Part shown: in pieces, positions 21,329 through 30,310 of the stretch
Layout of the letters: each line of letters starts with the position of its first letter
Position numbering within the stretch: the first letter of the stretch is position 1
Origin: Sorangium cellulosum So0157-2
Lineage (GTDB): Bacteria; Myxococcota_A; Polyangia; Polyangiales; Polyangiaceae
Length of the DNA stretch: 64,000 bases
Direction of reading: 5' to 3'
Assembly (NCBI RefSeq): GCF_000418325.1
Contig: NC_021658.1
Coordinates: 8,198,001 to 8,262,000, forward strand
Translations under genes and position numbers: made by a program
Notes under the pieces: generated by a model
What the model was told of the DNA's origin: nothing
The model's input: only the letters and a program-made list of their open reading frames with translations
Databases searched by the model: none

Positions 21329-22228
21329 TTGTCAATCGTGCCCGGAACCGTACTGCTCCAGCGCTACCGCGTGGTGCGTCATCTCCGCCGCGAAGGCCTC
21401 GGTGAAGTGTTCAGCGCCGAGGACGCGAGCGCTGGCCGCCGCGTCGCGGTGAAGGTGCTCGGCGAGCCTCCGGTGCGGCTGGACCCGGGGGGCGTGCTCA
21501 GCGCGCCGGAGCGCATGCCCCTGGAGGAGGCCGAGGCGCGCTTCCGGCGCGAGGCGGCGGCGTGCCAGCGGCTGCGAGGCCCGCACACGCTGCCGTCGAT
21601 CGACGGCGGCAAGGACCCGGAGCACGGCCCCCTCCTCGTCTTCGAGCTGCGGGAGGGCGAGCTCCTCAGCGACCGCCTCGCCCGGCTGGGGCCGATCCCG
21701 TTCGCCGCCGTGCACCCGCTGGTCGAGCAGCTCTGGCTGGCGATCGCCGAGCTGCACGAGATTGGCATCATCCACCGCGACATCAGCTCCACGAACGTGC
21801 TCCTCGACCGGGGCCCGGACGGCGAGCGGCTGACGTTGCTCGATCTCGGCTCGTGCAAGCCCCCGCCCGCCCTCTCCGATGAGGCGGTGAGCTTGCCGGG
21901 CCGGTGTCTCGGCGATTTCAGGTTCGCGCCGCCGGAGCAGCTCGCGAAGGGCAAGACGGTGGATCACCGGGCCGACCTCTATGCGGCCATGACGGTGGTC
22001 TTTCAGGCGCTCACGGGCGAGCTCCCCTACGCCGCGCGCAACCTGATGATGCTCGCCGACCTGAAGACGAGGACGCCGCCGCGCCGCCTCGGCAACCTCA
22101 TGCCGCCGCCGGTCGACAAGCATGTCGAGGTGTTCGTGAACCGGGGTCTCGCCCACAGCCCAGACCGCCGCTTCGCCAACATCGCCGAGGTGATCGACGG
22201 CTGGCGGGGGCTGCGCCCCGCCAGCTGA
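21329..22228 (+). CDS. Divergent Ser/Thr kinase-like protein
   Basis: 299 residues from TTG 21329, preferred because AGGAGG lies 6 bp upstream; the longer ORF from 21254 has no such site. It is a stand-alone kinase domain: YRVVRHLRREGLGEVFSAED (degenerate glycine loop), VAVKVLGE with the Lys, catalytic HRDISSTNVLLD (HRD kept), DLG in place of DFG (LLDLGSCKPP), and FAPPEQ for APE. The C-lobe includes DLYAAMTVVFQALTGELPYA. There is no sensor or membrane segment. The kept K, HRD and D suggest possible activity, while the poor glycine loop leaves pseudokinase function open. Myxobacteria use many such kinases in development. Confidence 0.75.
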   Translation: MSIVPGTVLLQRYRVVRHLRREGLGEVFSAEDASAGRRVAVKVLGEPPVRLDPGGVLSAPERMPLEEAEARFRREAAACQRLRGPHTLPSIDGGKDPEHGPLLVFELREGELLSDRLARLGPIPFAAVHPLVEQLWLAIAELHEIGIIHRDISSTNVLLDRGPDGERLTLLDLGSCKPPPALSDEAVSLPGRCLGDFRFAPPEQLAKGKTVDHRADLYAAMTVVFQALTGELPYAARNLMMLADLKTRTPPRRLGNLMPPPVDKHVEVFVNRGLAHSPDRRFANIAEVIDGWRGLRPAS

Positions 22229-23193
22229 ACGTCGCGACGGCATCCGCGCCGCGCCCCGCCGCTCCAGGCTGGACGACCCCGAAGGCGATCGCGCCGCGCT
22301 CCGCGGCAACGCCCTCTCCGAGCAGGAAGGCGGGCCGCGGCGCCGTGCGCCTCCTGCCTTCCCGCTCCCCTGCCGATTTCTCCGCGCGCCCCGCCGCGCC
22401 TCACGACACCGGCTGAGCCCGCCGCTCCGGCGGCGCGCCCGATCGGACGGCGGCCCCCCTGCGCGCCCGCGCTCCGCCGCGCCTTCATCGAGACCGGCAG
22501 CGCAGAGGTCCGTCGCCCTGCGGCCCGCGGCGGCGCGCTCCTCGGGCCGCGCCGGCTCCGGCGACGCCTCACGCGCTGCCGCGGCGTTCCCGTGCGGGAG
22601 CGCCCGCCATCGCTCCGTTCGACCAGCAGCCGCGGCTGATCATTACGATAGCGGCCCCGGTTTTCTCATCATCTCTTCGAATCTGCTCTTCGCCGCACAG
22701 GCCGGTTGCCTCGCCGCGGCCGCGGTCGCGTGACGCGCGCTCGCCTTGGGGTGCTTTGCGCGATCGAGCCGCTTTATCCCTCAGCGCGTTACGATTCTGC
22801 GCGGTTCATCGTCTCGAGATCAGTCCGGGCCTTATCGCCTGAGGTCCTGACGGGGAATACGCCTCTTCGGACGAGAAACCGCATCTCGCAGGATTGCAGA
22901 GCGTGAGCACGCATGTTAATCCGGGGTTCGCTCGCTCGTCGCCGCGCCCGCTCGCGCGGCGCCAGGGCAACCGGATCGACGTGCAGCTCTCGTTACCGAA
23001 CCGGGCGACGCGGCCCAGCCTCGTCCAGCCCGGCGTGTCCGCCTGTCTGTCTGCCTGTCTGTCTGTCTAGGCTAGCCTAGCCGCGCGCGGGGCCGGTTCC
23101 GGCCTCACGGGCGTCGCCGCGGTGTGTCTCGAGACCGGCCACTCCGGGCCGGCACGTCGTCCGGGATCTCTCAACCCTCGCCGCCACCACGTT
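22229..23193. other. Long intergenic region
   Basis: 965 bp without a recognisable gene on either strand. The first 350 bp are GC-rich with no coherent frame; 22600-22920 is notably lower in GC. TCTG/CCTG tetranucleotide repeats start at 23041 and end in the palindrome at 23067-23080. The promoter of the glycosyltransferase gene must lie in the last part. Confidence 0.5.
23041..23080. repeat. TCTG microsatellite joined to a CTAG-rich palindrome
   Basis: About six CTGT/CTGC tetranucleotides run from 23042 to 23067. They are followed at 23067-23080 by the perfect 14-bp palindrome CTAGGCTAGCCTAG, which contains three CTAG tetramers. Confidence 0.8.
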
Positions 23194-24345
23194 ATGACGA
23201 CACCTACCTACCGCTATGTCTTCCTGGGACTCTCCATCACGTCTTCGTGGGGCAACGGCCACGCCACGACGTACAGAGCGCTCCTCCGGGCGCTCGCGGC
23301 GCGCGGCCACCACGTGCTCTTTCTGGAGCGGAACCTCTCCATCTACGATCAGCACCGCGACCTGCCCAACCCGCCTTACGGCGCGATCGAGCAGTACTCG
23401 AGCATTACCGAGCTCCGCGATCGATTCTCACGCGCGGTGCGCGAAGCCGATCTCGTGGTGGTCGGCTCCTTCGTCCCGGAAGGGGCGACCGTCGGGGCGT
23501 GGATCACGGAGGAGGCCCGCGGCAAGGCCGCATTCTACGATCTCGACACGCCGGTCACGCTGGGCCGGCTCGCGCACGGGGACCACGCGTACCTCACGCC
23601 GGCGCTGATCCCGCGGTACGACCTCTACCTGTCGGCGACGGGCGGCCCGACGCTGGAGCGGCTGGAGCGCAGCCACGGCGCGGTGCGCGCGCGGGCGCTC
23701 TACTGCGCGGCCGACACCGACGTGTATTACCCGCAGCCGACGCCGATGCGCTGGGATCTCGGCTACCTCGGCACGTACAGCGACGACCGGCAGGCGGCGG
23801 TCGAGCGGCTCCTGCTGGAGCCCGCGCGGCGGATGCGCCGCGGGCGCTTCGCGGTGGCGGGCGCGCAGTACCCGGCGTCGCTCGCGTGGCCCGAGAACGT
23901 CACGCGGACGGAGCACCTGCCGCCGGACGAGCACCGCATCTTCTACAACGCCCAGCGCTTCACGCTGAACCTGACCCGCCGGGCGATGGTCGAGTCCGGG
24001 TGGTCGCCGAGCGCGCGCCTGTTCGAGGCGGCCGCGTGCGGGACCCCGGTCCTGAGCGACACCTGGCCCGGGATCGAGACGTTCTTCCAGCCCGGCGAGG
24101 AGATCCTCCTCGTCCGCACGCCGGAGGACGTGCTCCGCAAGCTCCGGGAGATGAAGGAGGACAAGCGCCTCACCGTGGGCCAGCGGGCGCGGCAGCGCGT
24201 GTTCGCCGAGCACACGGCGATGCACCGGGCCGAGGCGCTCGAGCGCTACACCCGCGAGGCGCTGGAGGCGGCGAGCCGGACGCGGGCGCGCCGCGACCGC
24301 GACGGGCAGCTCGCGGCGGCGCACGTCGAGACGCAGAGCGGCTGA
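23194..24345 (+). CDS. CgeB-like glycosyltransferase family protein
   Basis: 383 residues from ATG 23194. It is a GT-B-like protein: the N-domain has LGLSITSSWGNGHATTYRAL and RGHHVLFLERN, and the C-domain has LGYLGTYSDDRQAAVERLLL, NAQRFTLNLTRRAMVESGWS and PSARLFEAAACGTPVLSDTW followed by GIETFFQPGEEI. This last block is the nucleotide-sugar binding region of the Glyco_trans_1_2/CgeB family. Some members glycosylate spore or cell-surface molecules. No signal peptide is present, so it is cytosolic or peripheral. The gene is 82 bp upstream of rlmN, but the functions are unrelated. Confidence 0.8.
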   Translation: MTTPTYRYVFLGLSITSSWGNGHATTYRALLRALAARGHHVLFLERNLSIYDQHRDLPNPPYGAIEQYSSITELRDRFSRAVREADLVVVGSFVPEGATVGAWITEEARGKAAFYDLDTPVTLGRLAHGDHAYLTPALIPRYDLYLSATGGPTLERLERSHGAVRARALYCAADTDVYYPQPTPMRWDLGYLGTYSDDRQAAVERLLLEPARRMRRGRFAVAGAQYPASLAWPENVTRTEHLPPDEHRIFYNAQRFTLNLTRRAMVESGWSPSARLFEAAACGTPVLSDTWPGIETFFQPGEEILLVRTPEDVLRKLREMKEDKRLTVGQRARQRVFAEHTAMHRAEALERYTREALEAASRTRARRDRDGQLAAAHVETQSG

Positions 24346-24427
24346 CGCGAGGCCGGCGCGGGCGCCCGCGCTCGGCGCTGGCGCCCGTGCCCTTGCCGCT
24401 CGGACGTTCGCGCAGTACGCCACGGAG

Positions 24428-25588
24428 GTGCGCTCCACCCCGCTTCACCCCGTCGCCCGCCTGCCCGAGGAGTGGTCGACCTCGCTGGCTGCCCGCGGAG
24501 AGCGGTCGTTCACGGCGAAGCAGGTCTTCCACTGGATCCATCGCCGCGGCATCCTCGATCCGGCGGCGATGACGAACCTCCCGGCGCGGCTGCGCGAGCA
24601 CCTCGCCGCGGAGGGGCTCGGCGAGGTGCTGACGCCCGAGCGGGTCCACCGCTCCGAGGACGGCACGCGCAAGCTGCTCCTGCGCCTGCGCGACGGCGCG
24701 ACGATCGAGACGGTCCTGCTCCCGTCGGTGTCGGGGCCCGGCTCGCAGGCGCAGCTCGACGCCGACGCGGCGGCGGCCGACGACGACGAGGACGACGACG
24801 CGGAGGCCGGCGCGGCGCCGCGCGTCCGCGTCACCCAGTGCATCTCCACGCAGGTCGGCTGCGCGATGGGCTGCGGGTTCTGCGCGAGCGGCGTGGCGGG
24901 GCTCAAGCGCCACCTCGGCGCCGAGGAGATCGCGGGCCAGGTGCTGCTCGGGCGCGCGATGCTCGAGGAGGGCGAGGACCTCCGCAACGTCGTCTACATG
25001 GGCATGGGCGAGCCGCTCCACAACTACGAGAACACCGCGCGCTCGCTGCGCCTGCTCACGCACCCGGAGGGGATCAACCTCTCGACGCGGCGGGTCACGG
25101 TGTCGACGTCGGGCCTCGTCCCGGAGATCGCGCGGCTCGGCGCCGATTTCGGCGGGCAGATCGCGCTGGCGATCTCGCTGCACGCGGCGGACGACGAGAC
25201 CCGCTCGGCGCTGATGCCCATCAACCGCAAGTACCCGCTCGACGAGCTGCTCGCGGCGCTGCGCGCCTACCCGCTGCCGCGGCGCCGGCGCATCACCATC
25301 GAGTACACGCTCGTCGCCGGGCAGAACGACGACCCGGCCGAGGCGCGCCGGCTGGCGAAGCTCCTGCGCGGGCTCCCGGTGAAGATCAACCTCATCCCGA
25401 TGAACCCCATCGAAGCCTCCTCGCTGGGCCCGCCGGCCCAGGAGCGCGTGGCCGCGTTCCAGGAGGTGCTCACCCAGGCGGGGTACTCGTGCTTCGTGCG
25501 CCGCCGGCGCGGCGACGACGTCTCGGCGGCCTGCGGCCAGCTCGTGCTGCTCGGGGCCAAGCCGAAGGTGCGGCGCGCGCTCGGCTGA
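24428..25588 (+). CDS. rlmN: 23S rRNA (adenine-2503-C2) methyltransferase RlmN
   Basis: 386 residues from GTG. This radical-SAM enzyme methylates A2503 of 23S rRNA and A37 of some tRNAs. The N-terminal helical region includes FTAKQVFHWIHRRGI. The cluster motif is STQVGCAMGCGFCASG (Cys145, 149 and 152), followed by YMGMGEPLHNY, RVTVSTSGLVP, LAISLHAADDETR and INLIPMNP. The methyl-carrying Cys is in SAACGQL near the C-terminus. It has an unusual acidic insert, about residues 107-130, with a run of Asp/Glu/Ala just before the cluster motif. All catalytic residues are present. Confidence 0.95.
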   Translation: MRSTPLHPVARLPEEWSTSLAARGERSFTAKQVFHWIHRRGILDPAAMTNLPARLREHLAAEGLGEVLTPERVHRSEDGTRKLLLRLRDGATIETVLLPSVSGPGSQAQLDADAAAADDDEDDDAEAGAAPRVRVTQCISTQVGCAMGCGFCASGVAGLKRHLGAEEIAGQVLLGRAMLEEGEDLRNVVYMGMGEPLHNYENTARSLRLLTHPEGINLSTRRVTVSTSGLVPEIARLGADFGGQIALAISLHAADDETRSALMPINRKYPLDELLAALRAYPLPRRRRITIEYTLVAGQNDDPAEARRLAKLLRGLPVKINLIPMNPIEASSLGPPAQERVAAFQEVLTQAGYSCFVRRRRGDDVSAACGQLVLLGAKPKVRRALG

Positions 25589-25688
25589 GCGCGCGCGCTC
25601 GCCAGGCGCCGTCGGGCGGCGCACCGGGGGCGCATCGCCCGCCGCGAGCGCCTTGACGCCCCGCCGCGCGGGGGCGTAGCTGTCGGCC

Positions 25689-27089
25689 GTGTTGAAGAAG
25701 ATCCTCGTCGCCAACCGTGGAGAGATCGCCTGCCGCGTCCTCCGGACCTGCAAACGGCTCGGGATCGCGACGGTCGCCGTGTACTCGGACGCGGACGCGG
25801 GCGCGCCGCACGTCGCCATGGCCGACGAGGCGGTGCGCATCGGGCCGCCGCCGGTCAAGGACAGCTACCTGGTCATCCACGCGATCGTCGAGGCGGCCCG
25901 CGCGACGGGCGCCGACGGCATCCACCCCGGCTACGGGCTGCTCAGCGAGAACGAGGCGTTCGCCGAGGCGGTCCTCGAGGCCGGCGTCACGTTCATCGGC
26001 CCGCCGCCCGCGGTGCTCCACGTCTTCGGCGACAAGATCCTCGCGCGCGAGCAGGCGCGCGGCGCCGACGTGTTCCCGCCGCCGGGCACCGGCGGCCCCG
26101 TCGACCCGGCCGATCTCGAGTCCGCCCAGCGCGCCGCCGAGAGCATCGGCTTCCCGCTGCTGGTCAAGGCCGCGGGCGGCGGCGGCGGCATCGGCATGCA
26201 GATCGTCGCCGAGCCGGGCAAGCTCGCCCGCGCCCTCACCGCGTGCTCGGATCGCGGCCGCGCCGCGTTCGGCGACCCGCGCGTGTACATGGAGCGGTAC
26301 ATCGAGCGCCCGCGCCACATCGAGGTGCAGGTGCTCTGCGACGGGAAGGGCGGCGCGGTCGCGCTCGGCGAGCGCGAGTGCAGCGCGCAGCGCCGGCACC
26401 AGAAGATCGTCGAGGAGACGCCGTCGCCCGCCGCGTTCTTCGAGGGGGAGGCGGGCGAGGCCCGGCGGCGGTCGCTCCACGAGAGCGCCCTCCGGGTCGT
26501 GACCAGCGCCGGCTACGTCGGCGCCGGCACCGTCGAGTTCGTCGCGGCGGAGAGCGGCGAGCTCTTCTTCCTCGAGGTCAACGCGCGGCTCCAGGTCGAG
26601 CACTGCGTCACCGAGATGTGCACCGGGCTCGACCTCGTCGAGCACCAGATCCGCATCGCCTCGGGCGAGCCGCTCGCGCCGGAGGTCCGGGAGCACGCGT
26701 ACCGCGGCCACGCGATCGAGGCGCGGCTCTACGCCGAGGATCCGGCGAAGAAGTTCGCGCCCCAGCCCGGCCGCATCGCCGCGCTCCGCTGGCCGGCCGC
26801 GGGCGACGACCTCCGGATCGAGACCGGCGTCGCCGAGGGGCTCGAGGTGACGCCGTTCTACGATCCGCTGCTCGCCAAGATCGTCGCCCACGGGGCGACG
26901 CGCGGCGACGCGATCGCCCGCCTCGACCGGGCGCTCGCCGAGACGACGATCGAGCTCGCCGGCCCGGCGGGCCCCGCCGCGACGAACCTCGCGTTCCTCC
27001 GCCAGATCCTGGCGGACGCCGACTTTCGCGGCGGGCAGTACGACACGCGCTTCGCCGAGGCGCTCGCCGCCGGCAAGAAGGCCGGATAG
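25689..27089 (+). CDS. accC: Biotin carboxylase (acetyl-CoA carboxylase subunit AccC-like)
   Basis: 466 residues from GTG 25689. It carboxylates biotin on the carrier protein using ATP and bicarbonate. The N-domain KKILVANRGEIACRVLRTCK is canonical. The ATP-grasp part contains LLVKAAGGGGGIGMQIV, ERECSAQRRHQKIVEETPSP and EVNARLQVEHCVTEMCTGLD, where the usual NPR-x-QVEHPVTE reads NARLQVEHCVTE. The C-domain has IEARLYAEDP and TPFYDPLLAKIVAHG. There is no biotinyl or carboxyltransferase domain, so it is the free subunit; a partner carrier gene is not in the window. Acyl-CoA carboxylases other than acetyl-CoA are possible. Confidence 0.88.
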   Translation: MLKKILVANRGEIACRVLRTCKRLGIATVAVYSDADAGAPHVAMADEAVRIGPPPVKDSYLVIHAIVEAARATGADGIHPGYGLLSENEAFAEAVLEAGVTFIGPPPAVLHVFGDKILAREQARGADVFPPPGTGGPVDPADLESAQRAAESIGFPLLVKAAGGGGGIGMQIVAEPGKLARALTACSDRGRAAFGDPRVYMERYIERPRHIEVQVLCDGKGGAVALGERECSAQRRHQKIVEETPSPAAFFEGEAGEARRRSLHESALRVVTSAGYVGAGTVEFVAAESGELFFLEVNARLQVEHCVTEMCTGLDLVEHQIRIASGEPLAPEVREHAYRGHAIEARLYAEDPAKKFAPQPGRIAALRWPAAGDDLRIETGVAEGLEVTPFYDPLLAKIVAHGATRGDAIARLDRALAETTIELAGPAGPAATNLAFLRQILADADFRGGQYDTRFAEALAAGKKAG

Positions 27090-27219
27090 CGCCGGCCCGG
27101 GCGGACCCGGCGCGCGCGATGGCGCGCGGGCAGGACGCGGGCAGGAGAGGCGAGGCGCCGCGCGCCGAATCGCCCGCGCCTGGTGCACACCTCGGCCGGC
27201 TTGAATTAAAGATGATGTC

Positions 27220-29010
27220 GTGAGCCACGACTTCGTCCTCGAGCCCGCCGAGCGCTGGCTTGCCCACGACCCCGATCCGGAGACCCAGAGCGAGCTGCGC
27301 CAGCTCATCGCCGCGGCCAGGGCGGGCGAGGAGGGCGTCCGCGCCGAGCTCGCCGAGCGCTTCGCCGGCCCCCTGGAGTTCGGCACCGCCGGCATCCGGG
27401 GCGTCCTCGGCGCCGGCGAGAGCCGGATGAACCGCGCCGTCATCCTGCGGACGACCGCCGGGCTCGCCCGGTATCTCCTCGCCACCCTCGGCGACAAGGC
27501 GCGCAGCGCCGGCGTGGTCGTCGGCTACGACGCCCGCCGGAGGAGCCGCGAGTTCGCCGAGGACACCGCCTGCGCCCTCGCCGCCGCGGGCATCCCGAGC
27601 CACCTCTCGCCCGTCCCCTGCCCCACCCCGATCGCCGCGTTCGCGGTCGGCCACCTCGGCGCGGCCGCCGGCGTGATGGTGACCGCGAGCCACAACCCGC
27701 CCGAGTACAACGGCTACAAGGTCTACTGGGACAACGCCGCACAGATCATCCCACCGCACGACACCGGCATCGCGACGGCGATCGACGCCGCGCCGCCGGC
27801 GGATCAGGTCCCGCGCATGCCCCTCGACGAGGCGCGGCAGAAGGGCCTCGTGCGCGACTTCCCCGAGGAGCTCGAGGAGCGCTACCTCCGCGCGATCCTC
27901 GGCGCCTCGGCGCGGGGCGACGGCGATCGCGGCCTGCGCATCGTCTACACGCCGCTGCACGGGGTGGGCGACCGCCTCGTCCGCGAGGCGCTCGAGCGGG
28001 CGGGCTTCACGCGCGTGACGAGCGTGCCCGAGCAGGCCGAGCCGGACGGCGCGTTCCCCACGGTCGCGTTCCCGAACCCCGAGGAGAAGGGCGCCATGGA
28101 TCTGGCGTTCGCCCTCGCGAGGCGGGAGGGCGCCGATCTGGTCCTCGCCAACGATCCGGACGTCGACCGGCTCGCCGTGGCGGTGCGGCGCCCGGACGGC
28201 GAGCTCGTGCAGCTGACAGGCAACCAGGTCGGCGTGCTGCTCGGCCATTACCTGCTCACCGAGGGGGGCGCCGGGGGCGCCGGCGCCGGCGCCGCGAACG
28301 AGCGCCGCCTCGTGCTCGCCTCGTGCGTCTCGACCCCGCTGCTCGGCGTGATCGCCGCGTCGCTCGGGGTGCACTACGAGGAGACGCTGACCGGGTTCAA
28401 GTGGATCGCCAACCGGGCAATGGATATCGAGCGCTCGACCGGCGCCCGCTTCGTGTTCGGCTTCGAGGAGGCGCTCGGCTACACGATCGGCTCGACGGTG
28501 CGCGACAAGGACGGCATCAGCGCCGCGGTGGCGCTCGCCGAGCTCGCGGCGGCGCGCAAGGCCGGGGGCACGACGCTGCTCGACGAGCTCGAGGCGATCC
28601 ACCGCAAGCACGGCCTCTACGTGAGCGGGCAGCGCTCCTACACGCTGCGCGGCGTCGACGGGGTCGAGAAGATCGCCGCGATCATGGCCGCGCTCCGGAA
28701 GAGCCCGCCGGCCGACATCGGCGGCGTCTCCGTGGCGGCGTGGCGCGATTTCGAGGCGCGCACGCGCACCTCGAGCGACGGCCAGACCGAGCCGCTCGTC
28801 CTGCCGCCGAGCAACGTGCTCGTGTACGAGCTCGACGGCGGCAGCCGGATCATCGCGCGCCCGAGCGGCACCGAGCCGAAGATCAAGTTCTACTTCGACG
28901 TGCGCGAGGAGGTCGCCGCCGGCGAGCCGCTGGCGGACGCCGAGGCCCGCGCCGCGGCGCGGCTCGACGCGCTGGCGAGGGCGTTCTCGGCCCTCGCCGG
29001 CGTCGGCTGA
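27220..29010 (+). CDS. Phospho-sugar mutase (phosphoglucomutase/phosphomannomutase family)
   Basis: 596 residues from GTG 27220. The long form matches the PgcA/PGM2-type alpha-phosphohexomutases. Motifs: FGTAGIRGVLG, active serine loop MVTASHNPPEYNGYK (Ser157), Mg loop LANDPDVDRLAV, sugar-binding GFEEALGYTIG and phosphate-binding RPSGTEPKIKFY. It interconverts hexose (or ribose) 1- and 6-phosphates through a phosphoserine. The stop codon lies inside the first of two stem-loops shared with the convergent HemQ-like gene. Confidence 0.92.
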   Translation: MSHDFVLEPAERWLAHDPDPETQSELRQLIAAARAGEEGVRAELAERFAGPLEFGTAGIRGVLGAGESRMNRAVILRTTAGLARYLLATLGDKARSAGVVVGYDARRRSREFAEDTACALAAAGIPSHLSPVPCPTPIAAFAVGHLGAAAGVMVTASHNPPEYNGYKVYWDNAAQIIPPHDTGIATAIDAAPPADQVPRMPLDEARQKGLVRDFPEELEERYLRAILGASARGDGDRGLRIVYTPLHGVGDRLVREALERAGFTRVTSVPEQAEPDGAFPTVAFPNPEEKGAMDLAFALARREGADLVLANDPDVDRLAVAVRRPDGELVQLTGNQVGVLLGHYLLTEGGAGGAGAGAANERRLVLASCVSTPLLGVIAASLGVHYEETLTGFKWIANRAMDIERSTGARFVFGFEEALGYTIGSTVRDKDGISAAVALAELAAARKAGGTTLLDELEAIHRKHGLYVSGQRSYTLRGVDGVEKIAAIMAALRKSPPADIGGVSVAAWRDFEARTRTSSDGQTEPLVLPPSNVLVYELDGGSRIIARPSGTEPKIKFYFDVREEVAAGEPLADAEARAAARLDALARAFSALAGVG

Positions 29011-29056
29011 CGGGCACCGTCAGCCGCCTGGCTTGCGGACTGACGGATCCCGTCAG
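29005..29056. terminator. Twin stem-loops between convergent genes
   Basis: Two near-identical hairpins: GGCTGACGG-GCA-CCGTCAGCC (29005-29025, 9-bp stem) and CTGACGG-ATC-CCGTCAG (29040-29056, 7-bp stem). The first contains the TGA of the mutase gene and the second contains the stop of the HemQ-like gene. Their flanks also match, so they look like a duplicated terminator serving both directions. Confidence 0.75.
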
Positions 29057-29829
29057 CCGCCGGGGCTGCGGAAGGCGGCGCGGCCGACGAAGAACGGGCC
29101 CATCTGGCTGATGAACTCCGAGGTCTGCCGGGTCTTCCGCATCGCCTGCACGATGTGCGAGAGCGGGTGGAGCTCCTTGCCGACGAGCCCGATCACGAAC
29201 TCGTTGTCGTGGGCATCGAGGCCGTGGCACGCGAGGCGGATGTCGTGCGCGAGGTCCTGCGCGCCGTAGGCGCGGCCGATGGTGCCGTGCTCGCGCAGGA
29301 TGCTCCCCTGCTCGCGCCCGTCGAGCTTGGCGAAGGTGCCGCTGCGGCGCAGCGGGTACCACACCGCCCACGGCCAGGCGGGGTTGAGGACGGTCTCGGA
29401 CGGGCGCCGGAGCAGCCAGTAGTCGAGGTCCTGCTCGTAGCCGGTCGAGTACGTGCGCCCGAGCATCGTGAAATCGGGGCGGAGCTCCAGCGCGCGGAGC
29501 TCGCCGCGGTTGAGCGCCGGCCGGACGGTCTGGACGAAGACGGCCGGGTCCTCGGCCCACGTGAGCACCGCGATCCCGCGCGGATCGCTGAGGTCCTCGT
29601 AGACGACCGCGCCCACGCGCTGGGAGGACAGCGCCTGGCCGACCGCGGCGGTCAGCTCCGCCGGATCGGCGGCGCTGGGGCAGCGGAACACGAGCAGCTG
29701 CATGAACAGGCGGCGGTCGATGACCTGGGGCCGGCCGTCGCGCGGCGCCCCCCGCTCGGCGACGTCGATGTGCGGCAGCTCGGGCTCCGCGTGGCCGGCG
29801 GCGGGCCGGCCCGTCGTGGATTCGCTCAT
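29053..29829 (-). CDS. Chlorite-dismutase-family protein (HemQ-like)
   Basis: 258 residues from ATG 29829 (29865 is an in-frame alternative). It has the ferredoxin-like fold of the chlorite dismutase family: FMQLLVFRCPS, GIAVLTWAEDPAVFVQTVRP, and the C-terminal LAHDIRLACHGLDAHDNEFV, GLVGKELHPLSHIVQAMRKT and GPFFVGRAAF. This resembles the non-chlorite-degrading branch that includes coproheme decarboxylase HemQ. Tyr residues in GRTYSTGYEQDLDYW are candidates for the redox-active positions. A role in haem biosynthesis or haem-dependent peroxide chemistry is inferred; no other haem gene is nearby. Confidence 0.78.
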   Translation of the reverse strand: MSESTTGRPAAGHAEPELPHIDVAERGAPRDGRPQVIDRRLFMQLLVFRCPSAADPAELTAAVGQALSSQRVGAVVYEDLSDPRGIAVLTWAEDPAVFVQTVRPALNRGELRALELRPDFTMLGRTYSTGYEQDLDYWLLRRPSETVLNPAWPWAVWYPLRRSGTFAKLDGREQGSILREHGTIGRAYGAQDLAHDIRLACHGLDAHDNEFVIGLVGKELHPLSHIVQAMRKTRQTSEFISQMGPFFVGRAAFRSPGG

Positions 29830-30310
29830 GCGCGTAGGGGTACCGAGGTTCGCGGAGGACGGCAACTGCGAGGCGCATCACCTCGGCCGCCGCCGCTCGT
29901 CCCCCGGGTCGCGGCCCGCTCGTCCGGACGCGCCCTGCAGCGCCGCGGCGTGCCGCCGGAGGGCGCGCCGGCGGCCGCCGCCGCGCGACGTCGGGTAATG
30001 CGCGTTACACCTCTATTCACCTACGGATCCCGACGGGGCCTCCCTGAGGTATGGCGTGTCGGGTCGAAAGGAGAGCTGGACAACGGCGTGATCTTGCCCT
30101 CGGCCGCGGCGGCGCGTGTCGCGCGCCTGCTCCCGCGTAATCATCTCTTGCCATCGAGCCCGACTCACGCTCCCCTGCAATGAACAACCACGACTCCTGG
30201 AGTTGCCCCGACGATGTGCTCCCGGGAAGAGCTTCCCGCCCGAGAATGCACGCGCCGCGCCCGCGATGGGGCTCGGCGTCGCCGGGGCTTCCCGCCGTAG
30301 GTTCGCCGCG
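29830..30310. other. Divergent intergenic region
   Basis: 481 bp between divergent genes. No ORF here resembles a known family. The part from 30000 to 30200 is lower in GC and probably holds the promoter for the TIGR02265-like gene. Confidence 0.4.
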
